From Haemaphysalis longicornis (Eukaryota > Arthropoda > Arachnida > Ixodida > Ixodidae), in the NCBI GenBank assembly GCA_013339765.2, contig CM023449.1:118610957-118674956 (forward strand): a stretch of DNA of 64,000 bases. Direction: 5' to 3'. Positions 45,976-58,041 of this stretch are shown piece by piece. Numbering within the stretch: position 1 is the first letter of the stretch; the number at the start of each line of letters is the position of its first letter. The notes under the pieces are model-generated. The model ran no database searches, was not told where the DNA came from, and worked only from the letters and a program-made list of their open reading frames with translations. Position numbers and translations under genes: made by a program.

Positions 45976-48880
45976 GGATCTCCTCGGCTTGGTCTAGAAG
46001 CGTGTCACCAGTAGCACACACCAAAGGAAAGTTGTGTGTTTTCGGTCGTTTGAACTTTCGAATTCTATTCCATACTTTCATACCTTTCGCGCATCTGTAG
46101 ACGAATTAATTGAAGTTAAAGAAGTCCGGTGGTTATTCTTTTAGCCTACCGGCGAGTGCACCCTACGCAGTTTCTTTGATCGCTAAAGGAAGCTAAGTCA
46201 TCGGCTGTTGGGTATCTCCATAGATACCCACGACCTATTTTACGCCTGTCGTGTAAATCTGCAAACTTCATTCCACAAAGGCTTCCGAAAATTGCAAGTA
46301 CTACTCGGGTTCTGCAGAATGGCGCTTCGGGCAGACTCGAGAATATGCGATTGCAGGGCACAACAAGATTCGTCAATATCTAAGTGGTTGATTATTGTGT
46401 AGGAGAGTTTTCATTTTCCCCTAAACTTTCCTCAGTCGGCCCCATATTCTCTGAACTTTTTGGAATTGAACTATGGGGACACATTCTTGATATTTGAGGG
46501 TGACAGGAAAATGGTCACTTCCGTAGGCGTTAGTGCCGACCCGCCATTTAAACAGACGAGAAAGGAATGGAAAGAACGTATAGCCAGATCTATGTCCGAG
46601 TGTGTGTTGTGTGTTGTAATGACGCATGCGGGCTGTTTTAGCTAAGGATTGAAAAAACACTGTTCCAGCAAGTGACCATGACCACCTGTTTGTTGCAACT
46701 TCGAGAGTTCGCAGTGAGCATTAATGTCGCCTACTAATAAAAAACGTTCCGGAAGCTTGTCAATGCAGAACTCAAAATCTGAACTTGACAGGTTCAGGAG
46801 GTATGTATAGGCAGCACAATGTTACCAACCCGTTAAAAATCATTCCCCGACAGCCACTGCTTCGAAGGCAGCAAATAGCTGAAGAGATTGACAGGGAACA
46901 GACTTGTGCACAATAATTGCTTCTGGATTAGACGAGTGAGCGCAGCTGTCTCAATCTTTCCTGAATACCCCGCATAGAGGCAGAAAGTTGGTTTGTGTGG
47001 CCTTGAGGTGCGTTTGTTGTAGGCACATGATATTTGGCTGGCGCTGGTGCAGGATTTCATGAACGTCCTCGAGGTTTTTCATCAGGCCCCAGCAGTTTTA
47101 TTGGATGATGCCTTGAACTGTCATAGAAGTCTACAAAAAAACTCGATGCGGCTGGTAAAGTATCGACACTATTCAGAGGGTCTTTTGATTTGGGTAGTAT
47201 GTGCTGTGTGTTTAGGCTGTTTCCCTGGGCGGTGGCTTTTTTTGGCGCTCAAGAGAGTGTCGCCTCTCCTTGGGCGTCTGTGATGCGGGTGAGGTTGATT
47301 TAGCATTCATATCATCATCTGAATCTCTTGGCGTTGCCATTTGGTCATGTTCCTTCGCACAGGCACCCCGAGGGGTACTCAGTGGCCCAGGCCCATGTCG
47401 AGGGCGCGGTAAGGCAGATCACGCAGAGGCAGCCGTTGCTCCCATGTCAGTGTTCGCAGCACCTCCCGAGCCACAGCGGGACATTGAAACAGGCGCAGGA
47501 GAGGCGACACCGCCTCCAGTCGTGTTGGTCGCCAATCGCCAATGTGAGTGCGGAGTCCACAGGCAGTGTGCCCGTTTGACCTGCCGACGGCAGCACGGTG
47601 AGGAGAAGTTGTGGGACCAAGTCAGCAGTGCTGTACTGGGTTTCCACGGATATCTGACGCCACCCCACCTCCCGGCGGGGAGCGTCGGCGTAGCTTCTTG
47701 AATGGCGCATTGCGTGTCTTTTAGAGCTTCTGGGTATTAGATATTTTCACTTACTTTCAGGTTTTATTTCCTTCTCGTTCTTAAACTCCATACAAAACCT
47801 AGAGTAAGCACAGCGAATTCCGTCACAGTTGCAGCAGCTGAACTGTGTGGTGCGGCAATCGTCTCTCTGGTGATCACGTTCCGAGCATTGTGAGCATGTT
47901 TCTTGGCATCGACAGTTGTTCATACCATGCCCATCCGTTGACACTTAAAGAAGCATCGCGTGTTTGGGACTCATGGTCTTGCCTGGCAGTGGAGGAAACC
48001 AGCTTTTACGGACCCTGGTAGGGTGCTTCGGTCGAATGTCCGGACTTTATGTTTGGACTTTATGTTATGTTATCTCTTTTGCGTCCCGCCTAATCGTGAT
48101 ACGTCTGACTGCCGTAAAACCTTTCTCACGCAAGCCTTCGAGGACATCAACATCACTTTCATTTAAAGTTCCACTTCCGAGATAACTCTTTGGCAGCTAT
48201 TGATGGTACCTTGAGGTGTCACAGTTATTGTTATATCCTTGGTGCTTGTTTGCTATAGTATATTACTAGACTGTACTTACTTAACTGTTGACTTTAATGA
48301 GCATGTCACCAGAGGTTAGCCTTTTGCTTCATAGTTTTTCCAACCACACTTTCGACAAATTTTGCGATCAGGAACACAGATTTGGTGGTAACTGATGTTT
48401 CTATGTCCAATGATTGCATGACATAAAATTGTGGGAAGATTTCAGGGTTTGCGACCACAAGTCTTGCGAGTGACTTGAAGGTGACTTCAGTGCGGGCCCT
48501 CTTCGGCGCCAGGTCAGGTTTAAAGAATGGTTGAGAATACCATGCGAAATACCATAGAGCAGGGAGCGGGGTGCTTTCTTTTCTAGGCCCACCCTGGCAA
48601 CTACAGAGGTTCCGGAGCTCATTTCCCGGTGAACGAACAGGATGCCCATGGGATGGACCTTGACCAGGGCTTCGATGGCCACCGTTAGAGGGTTTTGTAT
48701 CTCCGCCTTTAGACTCATTGTCACGGTTGGTAACAGCGTGAGTCTGGGGTCTCGGGGTATGCGGTGCTTCCAATACCGTCGCCGTGAATAGTCAAGGTGC
48801 CCGGAGCGGGGGTAGCAAAAAAAAGCCACGTTCATTAGGCACATTCTGTATTCGTTTTCATTTTTCCTTATGTAACCCAT
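45976..48880 (-). pseudogene. I-like LINE, ORF1 and endonuclease
   Basis: On the minus strand: ORF1 remains at about 48800-47700, with the zinc knuckle CSQCSERDHQRDDC (47900-47850, spacing C-x2-C-x4-H-x4-C) and a second knuckle whose histidine is lost (CCNCDGIRCAYSRFC). ORF2 endonuclease follows: MCLQQTHLKATQTNFL (47020), GDINAHCELSKLQQTGGHG (46720), and YGSDHFPV (46530), then the linker VWNRIRKFKRPKTHNFPLV (46070). From about 45980 the sequence changes to the Tx1-like linker, so the reverse transcriptase of this element is absent here. Stops and frame shifts are present. The endonuclease would nick DNA; ORF1 would coat the RNA. Confidence 0.7.
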
Positions 48881-49155
48881 GTTCTGGCTAGCGCTGGTTC
48901 CCGTTCTAAGTATTTTGCGCTATTTTTAAATGCCATTCGAAATTAATGTCGCTAACTGCTCGCCGAAGGCTTCATTAAACACGAAGGGGGTGCTCTCCTT
49001 AGTGAAAGTTGTTGTTTTTCTGACTGATGAACGGCATTCTTTGTTTTTTGTGAGCCTGTTAATCAAGAACGACATTGTTTTGTATTTATACGGTTACAGA
49101 AATGCTAACGTGGCTCAGTAGCATAAAACAGATTGCGATCACCCAGGAAACCGGA
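48832..49155. repeat. Dispersed repeat, copy A
   Basis: About 320 bases that recur in diverged form at 51843-52152: AGGCACATTCTGTATTCG, CATTCGAAATTAATG, GAGCCTGTTAATC, and GCGATC-CCCAGG in the same order. It lies just upstream of the I-like ORF1 on the minus strand, so it may be that element's 5' untranslated region. Confidence 0.7.
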
Positions 49156-51842
49156 AATCTGATCCCCCAGGAAAACCGGTCACCGCCGCCGCCATTACCC
49201 AGCCGCTCATCCCGCCTTCAACACTTGAAATGCACGATTATGGTGCAGACTCAAGACGCAAACATCTCAACACCCTTATGCTTCATCACATATCCTCCAC
49301 TGCACAACCTTACAACTTCCCCATCTGCCATACTCCCAGAACATAGCATTTTGTATGGGCATTCGCCAAAAACCCAAACCCCCTCTGTCTCGCACCCCTC
49401 GGAGTAGTGGGAGTGCGTGCTGACCAGCTCTCAGCTCGGGACTCAGGAACACCTGATTTCCCCGTGTAGCGCAGGAGCTGTTGCTCCCGGCTTTATGAAC
49501 TCAGGGAGGACACCCACTTTTCTTTTATTTATTTTGTCGGCGCATTAAAAAAACGTTTTTCAACTACCTCCAGTAAATCTGACCCTGATCAATGGGGATC
49601 CCACGATTGGGTATGAGCCCCGCACAATGATTATCATCGTCATTTTCTTAGAGCGGGGAAACGGCTTTGCCATCTGCGCAGGTCTATGCGCTAACTGAGG
49701 GCCCCTCAACGCAAGCAGCGTGTGGCCCCATCGGCCCAACTGGCGCCTCTGCTGGCTCTGCGTCACCATGCGCTAGCCGGGCCTCGGAACCGCAAAACAT
49801 CCATGGCCGATCGAGACAGCAGCTGCCAAACGCCGGGCCAGCGCAACTGAGGTCACCGTCAGGCAGGTAAGATGGCTGCGAGAGCTACGCGGATGAAACC
49901 ACATTGTATCTTCTGTTTATCCTCTGGTGCACGCAGGTTAAAAATTCAGAGTGGGAATGCCCATATTCAGCCCACAAAGCGAGGAGCTCTCCACAGTCTT
50001 TTTTTTATAATTCAGGCGACGTTGTAAATTCTCCTTAGATGTTCCCTGCAGAAGATTTTCAACTGTTTCATACAGCAAAATTGAAAATCTCTTCGGTCGC
50101 GTAACATTTTCTTTTCCGAGATAAAAAACGTTTATCACCATACTTGTAAAGGCAGGCTGATTTTTTTTAAATCGTATCATTCATCACCAGTATTTGAAAG
50201 CTGTTAGCGTTCCGGGAGCGGCGGATTTATGCGTGTGCCTCGTGGTGACGACCTGACGCACGGTGCTCCCGTGGTATGAAGAGTTATAGTCTTGTTCGTG
50301 TCTTCTGGAATCGTAGAGATATGCATTGTTTTGACCCGATGGTTGCACTGAGATCTTTGTTGCACGTGCGCTGACTCCTGAGCGGGCGACGTCGCTGAAG
50401 GACCGACATGTACGCCGCGCCGGTGTTTCCGATTTGCAAGAGGACGAAGGCGTTGAATGCAATGATGTCTGTGGCAGGCAGACCAATCTTAAAATTGCGA
50501 TATCGTGATACAGCGTCGTTGGCTTTACTCTTTCATAGGTGAGAATTTAAATCTCTAGTGATTTGCACTCAGCCAACAAGCGCACCCAGTGTTTATATTA
50601 GGTCGCCACAAAGTACCTAACCCAAATGTTATGTATCTATACACCAGAATTCTTAAAAACTGGTTCAAAACATTTTTCTCGATATATATGGGTGTGGACA
50701 CATTTGTTCTTGTTGGAACGACCGGCGTGCTCAATCCGTATCAGGAATATCGGCAGAATTTGTTTCAGTTGCAGCAATAAGTGCAAACAGCATGCCCCTT
50801 TCGCGAACCTCGCAAAAAAATCGACGTACACCAGAAGAGATGTCTGCTGCGACGAGCGCATCACGTAGTTCTCTGCTGGAAGCTTTCCCTCGAAAGATTA
50901 TCAGGGAGCCACGAAAGAGTGCTAGTGTTCCTCGTTGGTGTTACAGATACGTGGACTTTATGAGGACGGATCACTGTGTAAGGGTCGCTACCCATTCAAC
51001 TTTGTAAACCCCTAATCCACCTTCCAACGTCTATCCCCCTCCGCGCCAACTCTAACCCTGAAAATTAAGCAGAAGTAGTCTCAGGAGACACATCCCAATG
51101 ATTAGCGAGGGGAGTCACGTAAGGGTGCAGAGCTCCGCCAGATGTTACTCTTACGCCATGTCCTCGCGCTACAGCTATTAAAGGTTGTTAGAGCTATTTT
51201 CTCCCATTTGTGTCTCTCGCTCAAACTGGATACTAGGCCAATTTATTTAGACAAAATACCCAAATCCTTCTTCTTACCGAAATGACGAATTACGGGAGAG
51301 TTTGAGGGAGTTGCTTCTCCATTAAAATAATGCATACAGCTCGTACAATTGAGGGAGGACGAAAGAGAGCGGCTACAAGGACAAGTGCTGACTTAAAACT
51401 GTTCCCGCGGTGGTACTCCCCACGCGCTAAATCACGGCTTTTTGATTGCCGTTTTTGCATAGCTACGGTGATAATGTGTGAATACCTATATATTTGTGTT
51501 TTCCGAAATAAGACATCAGTTGGAAGTCAGCCTTCATCCGTTTAGCAACTGTCTTTCGTCTTTCGACTTATTTTTGGACCTGTGAGCAATAATTTTACGA
51601 AATAACGAGTGTCAAAGGGTTATTCGCATCCACGTCCCACGCCAAATTGTAAAACATAGCGTGAAATACGCAGTCGCAAAAACATACAACAGATGCAGTG
51701 GGAAAAAGGGACGTAAAAAATAACACACCGAGAACCCCTTCTCCCATGGGTCCTTTCTGTTGGTATGTGCGATCTTTTCGCGTTATTAGCCAGGTACCAA
51801 CTAGCCTTACAACAAAACGCTCTGTTGGAAAAATAGCGTAAT
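49156..51842. other. Unassigned sequence
   Basis: No supported gene. 49.6-49.9 kb is GC-richer, with a plus-strand frame (49667-49870) rich in Pro, Ala and Ser. 50486-50184 (-) is a polar frame of 100 codons. Neither shows a domain. Confidence 0.35.
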
Positions 51843-52152
51843 TCATTTGGCACATTCTGTATTCGCTTTTATTTTTGTTGATGTAATCAATCTTGTAACC
51901 CTGCTTCCCGTTCCGAGTATTGTGTAATATTCTTTACCGCAATTCGAAATCAACGTTTGTAACTAATTGCCGCAGGCTTCAGTTAACACAGGGGTGTGCA
52001 TTTCTTAGTAGAAATTCTGTGTTTTAGTGATTGATTCCATTCTCGGTATTTCGGGAGCCTGTTAATCCGCAACGGCATTGTTTCGCACAAATGCGGTTGG
52101 AGCAAATCTGACCTGGCTCAGAAGGGTAAAGCAGATAGCGATCCCCCAGGAT
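51843..52152. repeat. Dispersed repeat, copy B
   Basis: Diverged copy of 48832-49155 in the same orientation, perhaps 70-75 percent alike. The sequence to its left (51620-51855, minus) differs from the ORF1 region at the first copy, so only this block is shared. Confidence 0.65.
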
Positions 52153-53160
52153 ACACAACCCCAATCGGTTTTTACAAGATACACGCTTGGTGCGCCGAGT
52201 GTGCTGTGTCTACGCATTCATTTATCAGTTGCTTTACGTTAACTGTCAGGTTGCCGGCAAAATGAAATCCACTTGCACATGAAAATATCCGCGAGGTTTG
52301 TGTAAAGAAGCTAGTAGATTGTAATCAGGTAATTACATCTGGTGATAAAAAAGTGTACACATTCCCTATGTGCAGTAACATTTTTCATTGTAGCTATTTG
52401 ATCCAGCCATCAGAAACCGCGTGTATAGGCAGAGCATCTATTTCGGTTCAAACGGCCAAGGACAGATAGCCAAGAAACAGGTGGAGACAGGTCTGGAGCT
52501 CGTGCCACTGTACAAGTGCTGCCACCTTCCCAGGTGATTTATTTTAATTCGATTCCTCTAGACACCCAGCGAGGAGGCTAAACTACTCATTACCATTGTG
52601 GCAGATAGAGAACTTCTTTGTGCTTTCAAATATTTATTTTTTTAAAACCTTCGAACCTCATTAATTATTAACGTTATTGGCGTGAGGTACTGTTTTCCTC
52701 TGCAGTGCCGCGCACTTTGCCGGCTACCTGTGCTGCAGTCAAGCACGTCAGTGCTTAAGCGGCGCATAATTAGGAATATCTGTAATGTACAGTGCAAGAA
52801 TAAACTTACACTACTTACTATTATCTCTACCACGAAGATCGTGACTAAACAAAAACGAAGTTATCTTTCTAACCATAATAACAATAACGTAATACCAGTA
52901 AGTCACAGCAGTGACCCTGTTTGCAATCGCCAGTGTGGCAATGCCTGCAATGCAGTTGGCATTCCCCAGTGTAGATCGTACACCACTGTAATGCAATTTT
53001 ACCTTTCGAAACTCCTTTACGCCCCGTCACCTACAAATATGCCCCGACCCACGTCTCACGTAACAGGGTGTCCCTGTTGCGCTGACAGGCAAAATATAAT
53101 TTTATTGGATTAACATTGATCAGCTTTTTTTGTGCACACGTTTAATATTACGGTTAATTC
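52153..53160. other. Upstream region of the LRR gene
   Basis: No coding feature supported. It probably holds the 5' untranslated exon, promoter and an intron of the gene at 53173, but no TATA box or first exon can be fixed. Short CTGCAG-containing phrases near 52700-52740 are the GC-richest part. Confidence 0.35.
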
Positions 53161-53169
53161 TTTTTCAGC
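53155..53169 (+). promoter_or_regulatory. Likely splice acceptor in 5' UTR
   Basis: TTAATTCTTTTTCAG ends four bases before the ATG codon of the LRR gene. The pyrimidine run plus AG fits an acceptor, so the first exon would be untranslated. It could be coincidence. Confidence 0.5.
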
Positions 53170-53172
53170 TAA

Positions 53173-55378
53173 ATGGCGCCCCAGAGATCCACCACCGCGC
53201 TGCGATCATACGCCGCTCAGATCAAGAGCGTGTGTCCCAAATTGCCGGCAGTGTCAACGCTGGTTCGCAAGTTCCGCTGTCCTGAGACAGGGTTTCAAAA
53301 TCACAAAATTACCTTCCCTCTAAATTGCACAGCCGGCGACAGCACGCCTGGATACGAGACGTGTCAGATATTCCAGGAGCTGCCCCGTTGGAACGAAGTA
53401 CTCTACTTCGTGAAGCTCGAGCTGAAAGAAACCAGCCCCGGTAATCTGACGGTATCGCCCCTGTCCGGCACTTCGTTCCCGGCAAAGAGTCAAGAGGTTC
53501 AACGCGCCGTCGTGTGCCTTCACTGGCTCCTTTCGCAGCACCGTTGCGTCGTTTCTGTAAGACCCCATCAGCTCGTGTTGAACAACTACCCGGAACTGTT
53601 CTGGGATGCAATCAAGCGAAGTCTTTCTGTGCGGACTCTGAGGCTACATTACCACAAGTTTGACGCGGAGACGACCTCGCGCTTCTTTTATGCCGTCTCC
53701 AGGATCACTCGGCTCGAGACGCTTGAGTTGAACCAGATTGAGTTCTCGGTTGATGTGAAAACGAAGCCCTGGCTGACTCATAGCTTGACAAGCGTGACGT
53801 CATTGAAAACGCTAAGCCTAACCAATATCCAAGGAATGTCCAACACCGAAGACATTACTGAACTGCTGCGAGCAAACCATGGCCTCACTAAACTGAAGAT
53901 AGATGCGAACCTTGGTGGGGATGATATTGTTAGCTTTTACGAGTTTCTTTCGGTCAGTGCTTCGTTGACTGAGCTTACAATTATTTGGAGTGGCGCAGAG
54001 CCGGCCTGTACCATTGGCGTGTTGTTTGAAGGCCTAATGGGCAACGGCGTACTCCGAAAGCTCTGCCTCGGGAACTTCTGCTTTGACTTGGTCGATAGCA
54101 CTCTGCTCTCAGATATGCTAACAGCGAACACGACGCTTCAGGAGCTAGCCTTCTTTTACTGCCATTGGCGGTTCCTTACGCGTTGGCCTATGAAACGGGA
54201 ACGTCAAGCACGGTTCGAGAACGCCAAGCAGCGATGGGGCTTGTGGTGGCGAGTGGACCCTTTCATCACTGCCATTAAAAACAGCACTTCACTCCGGAGG
54301 TTGGTGTTTGATGAAAATCCTTTTCTCGACGAAGAAATGGGGAGACTCCTTGTGGCAGTGAAGGAAAAAGGACTCGTTCGAGGAGCTTTGCTTCCTGTAC
54401 CTTTTTTGGTGGTCTGCCATCGAGTTTTGCCGTTTAGTGCGAATTACGGGCACCTCTGCCAAAGTGGCTGTTCATTCCTGTCTGTCCAAATCCGATACGT
54501 TTGTTAACGCGGAACTGTTCGCATTTGAGTTAAACTCCATTAGGAGCCATTCATTTTATGACCTCAGCCCCGAACGGCTCCCAAACTTGTGCAGTGTTTT
54601 GAAGTCAAATGACATTATCACTGCTCTTGAACTGGGGTATTTTGAAGGCACAGTCGACGAAGATTATGCATTACCTCTTGCCAACTACCTCGTGTCAACC
54701 ACCGTCCTTAAAGAGATAGAAATGAACTTCAACGCCACGGATGAGGCCGTAGAGCTTATTTTTGATGGTCTGTCCAAAAACAAGAGCCTCGAAAAGGTCA
54801 CCATCATAGGATGGTATCCTTTTGATGAAGTTGTACCCACCATTGGTGATTGGCTGGAACAAAGCGCCAAATTGTACCACCTGGCATGGGCGTGTATCTT
54901 TTGGCCCCCCACGGTCTCCGTCCTTCTTTGTGAGCTGAGGGAGCGGCTGCAAAATAGCTACACGCTCTCTTACTTCTACGTGGACAATAATGGCCAGGAA
55001 GAAGCAAAGTTGCAAGCGGTGCAAAACCTGATTCACCGAAACGCGTCTTTTGTGGAACGCGCTGTGGGCTTCGTTCTTGGATCGAGGCTGAAGATCTGCG
55101 CGACGGCCTTTGAGCTCGTTTCGTGGCACCCGCTGGTATTGTACAGAGTGCAGGAGTTGGCATCCGTGAGCGAATCTGAAGCACATGAGAAAATAAGGGA
55201 GAGTACTCAACGTCTAAACCTTGACTTTTGGAGACTGTCTGGTATTGTGAAGGAGGAGTTCGTTTGCTACGCAGCCGAAGGACCTGAACTGCAGATAGAT
55301 CAGCTGGGACTTGACGCGTGGCAGGAAGTTCGAAAATTTATCACTGTTGCGGATGTTCTTGACGGGAGCGAATCCTAA
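53173..55378 (+). CDS. Leucine-rich-repeat protein, one frameshift
   Basis: The one convincing host-type gene. Frame 1 runs from ATG at 53173 to about 54369; frame 2 continues to TAA at 55376-55378, about 735 residues in all. The shift falls at AAGGAAAAAGGAC (54361-54373): one extra A in the run moves the frame, and frame 2 is open right across it (KKDSFEELCFLYLF). The N-terminal 110 residues are unlike any domain I know. From residue 140 there are repeats of the L-x-x-L-x-L kind, such as SVRTLRLHYHKFD, RLETLELNQIEF, SLKTLSLTNIQG, SLTELTIIW, TLQELAFFYC and SLRRLVFDENPFLDEEMGRL; a second set follows in the C-terminal half (ALELGYFEG, SLEKVTIIG). Spacing of 25-30 residues is like ribonuclease-inhibitor/NLR-type LRRs, which bind proteins. 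No signal peptide, transmembrane helix, NACHT or TIR is seen. GC content is higher than the flanks. Confidence 0.85.
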
Positions 55379-56757
55379 GCCTCCGGCGGAAGCGAGTAGA
55401 TTTAGCGGAAATATTTTCATGCGTTGATTATTCTGTGCCAGCTGATTTCGCGGTATGTGCACGTGCGAACTATTTGCAAAAAAAAAATTTAATATGAAAG
55501 AGCTATGTGTACATTTTTGAGCGGGGAGCAGAGGGCGCAGAAATGAAAAGCCAATTACAGAGAAGTCCAATTACTTCATTTAGGAGCACGTTATCCATAA
55601 ATACAAGCATCTGCGCAATTTACGACAAACGTGGGTACATTGCGAGCTTGCTGCACTCAGTTGGAGTAGTATATAGAAATCCAATTTGTTTTGATATACA
55701 ATTACACTTCTAGCCCGGCCGGTGTCAATTGAGACCACCACATCAAAGTCCCCATAGCCCCATAGGCCAGTACTTTGTAGTTTTCGGGGGAATTGTTTTT
55801 CAAGGATGCCTATAGCGATAGACATCACCGTTGTGAGGCTTCAGCACGAGCTGCACTCTACAAAGAAGAAGAAGATCCGGTAATGACAAAACTACGACGC
55901 TGAGACTGAAAGAACCGACGTCCTATTTATTCCAAAGCCTATAAATCTATAAATACGTGCAGTGCCAAGCTCATTTGTTGTTTGCAGGCTTATGTGGTCA
56001 TCGAAACTGCGACAAGCAGGAACGCTGTTTCTGCTCAACATAAAACTTTTATTTGGCCTAATTAATCGGCTCAATATTAAATCAGGTAATACCTGTACTA
56101 GCACCTCCGTTTTGTTTGTGGGTTTATGGGGAACAAAACTGTAATAAAACACTCAAAAAAAGTTTTTCTTCAAATAAAAAATCAGGGCTACAAGGGTTTT
56201 AATATTTTTGTGATTGTGTATCTGTACTGGACTTCAAAATGTTCTTGTTGAACGTACAGTTCGGTTGCCATTTTATCTCCGAAACTGATATATATATGTA
56301 TATATAACATATGAAGCAAATTTAGTACCTGCGAACAGTTATTATTGCGAATTAGCTGAACTTACACTGCGATCTAAATCTCCCATCGCAAGTATTCAAC
56401 ACCGCTAAGAGGAATTTCATCTCTTTCATTATTTGGCCGCAGTTATTGCTGTTGCAATTTTATCCTCAGTATACTTGCTTTGGGACTTAGACTATCTTAT
56501 AGTATGCCAGTAAGTAACGTTGTTGTAAAGGACACTTAACACAAATAGATGCCCCTAGACTCATTCATGTGTCTGTGAGCTTGAAGAGGCCGCTGGCTAT
56601 AACAAAACCGTGCTTGTTCGTCTTGATTGCACGGCAACTAAAATTTACGGAAAATAAAAAATGTGTTCATAATGCGGCAGAAACAACGACACATATGTCT
56701 CACATAATTCAGAGCGGAAGGTAGCGTCACTGCCTCATCTTATATGCCTAATCGTGG
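55379..56757. other. Downstream of the LRR gene, unassigned
   Basis: AT-rich. No canonical AATAAA lies close to the stop; the nearest A-rich tract is AAAAAAAAATTTAATATG (55478). No other gene is supported. A short TA-rich microsatellite lies at 56288-56312. Confidence 0.4.
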
Positions 56758-56772
56758 CCCCCAGTGTTCCAA

Positions 56773-57014
56773 CCGCCGCAATGGCTCAGTGGCTAAGGCG
56801 TTGTGCTGCTGAGCACGAGGTCGCGGGTTCGATTCCCGGCCGCGGCGGCCGCTTTTCTGATGGAGGCGAAAAGAAAAACGCCATTGTGTACGAGATTTAG
56901 GCGCACGTTAGAGATCCCCAGGTGTTCAAAATATTTCCGGAGCCCTCCACTGCGGCGCGCCTCATCGACTGCGTTGCGTCGGCGCGTTTTAAACTCCACA
57001 TTCAAATCAATCAA
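56773..57014 (+). mobile_element. Full-length tRNA-derived SINE
   Basis: The head CCGCCGCAATGGCTCAGTGG holds box A (TGGCTCAGTGG, 56782-56792) and box B (GGTTCGATTCC, 56826-56836), the internal polymerase III promoter. The body includes CGCTTTTCTGATGGAGGCGA and CTCCACTGCGGCGCGCCTCA, and the end is AATCAATCAA. The flanks match at 13 of 15 bases: CCCCCAGTGTTCCAA (56758-56772) and CCCCCAATGTCCCAA (57015-57029), a target duplication. It resembles the tick SINE I know as Ruka. The minus-strand frame with AGNRTRDL is its translation shadow. Confidence 0.92.
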
Positions 57015-57029
57015 CCCCCAATGTCCCAA

Positions 57030-57906
57030 TGCGACAACACCGACTGCCGTCACACGCAATTGTATACGTGCCACAGCTATTGTGCGCGACAAGCACCTGT
57101 AACTGTCATTGTAAAACTCGTCAACTTCCGAGAACATACAAGCTATACGCAGTGCAGAAAATATTTCTCTAATAATTTCTGGCGCATCTCCGAGCGACAG
57201 AGAAATCCTTGCGGCGCTAAAAAGCAGTTTCAAATAAGAATCCGGAAATGTTCTAGTTAGTTCGCAGCATATATAGAGATGTTTAATACCTCTCTCTCTC
57301 TTTCTCCCAACGCGCCGTGAAAAGTATTCCTAGCACTATTCAAACTTCCCATCGTGTGTCCGTGAGAGAAAAGCACAGAATGATGTCATGGCGAGACGCT
57401 TTCCCTTGCATGTAGTGGGAGTTTAGCAGCAGCGGCGTAAGCAGGATTTGACTTCTTGGAGGGGTTTCGAAAACAGGGTTATCATAAAGAAAAATCAGTA
57501 ACACTAGGGCAAGAATTAAAAACCAAAGCAAGTATTTGTATAAATTTAGAATATGATTCCATCAGGAAGACACTTGAGACTGTTTACATATCGGATCGCA
57601 AAAGTGTCGGATGCTATTTCAAGAGGTGTAATAGTGGGCACTCTGCCAGAATAATGTCCTTTTCTGTTGCGACAATGTCTCCTTCACCACCTAGTTATGC
57701 GCCTGGCATGTAATCTTCGCTTCGTTGTGGTTTTGTCGATGTTGCCTGGTGGTAGTTGTAGCGGTAGTTATTGGCTGCCTTGCACAGTCAGGGGTGGAGT
57801 AAGCCGAAAACGCTTCGTGGCGAAGCCATTTTAAGTGCGAATGCACTTCTTAAGCGACCCTGAACCTGCGTCCACCGGAGATGTCCGCGCTCGTGCGAAC
57901 ACGCAG
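57030..57906. other. Unassigned sequence
   Basis: No gene supported. A short CT microsatellite lies at 57289-57305. GGCGAAGCCATTTTAAGTGC and GCACTTCTTAAGCGAC (57821-57860) read as a repeat with internal inverted symmetry (GTGCGAATGCAC). Confidence 0.4.
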
Positions 57907-58041
57907 CCTGGCCGCTGACATGGCACATACCCACGTGGGGGATTGGCCAGAAATCTCCTCGTCTTCCTTGGCAACGGGGGGAGATGGGCGCGCGCTGCCT
58001 GGCCGCTGACATGGCACATACCCACGTGGGGGATTGGCCAA
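57907..58041. repeat. Partial duplication, 91-bp period
   Basis: CCTGGCCGCTGACATGGCAC followed by ATACCCACGTGGGGGATTGG occurs at 57907 and again at 57998, 43 bases each, 91 bases apart. The shadow frames on the minus strand repeat GYVPCQRPG accordingly. Confidence 0.9.

Noticed and set aside
49667..49870. Pro/Ala/Ser-rich protein exon
   Set aside because: Short, low-complexity and without a domain or flanking splice signals strong enough to support it.
56773..56850. Functional tRNA gene
   Set aside because: The boxes A and B are good, but the sequence continues as a SINE body, recurs at other sites and has target duplications.
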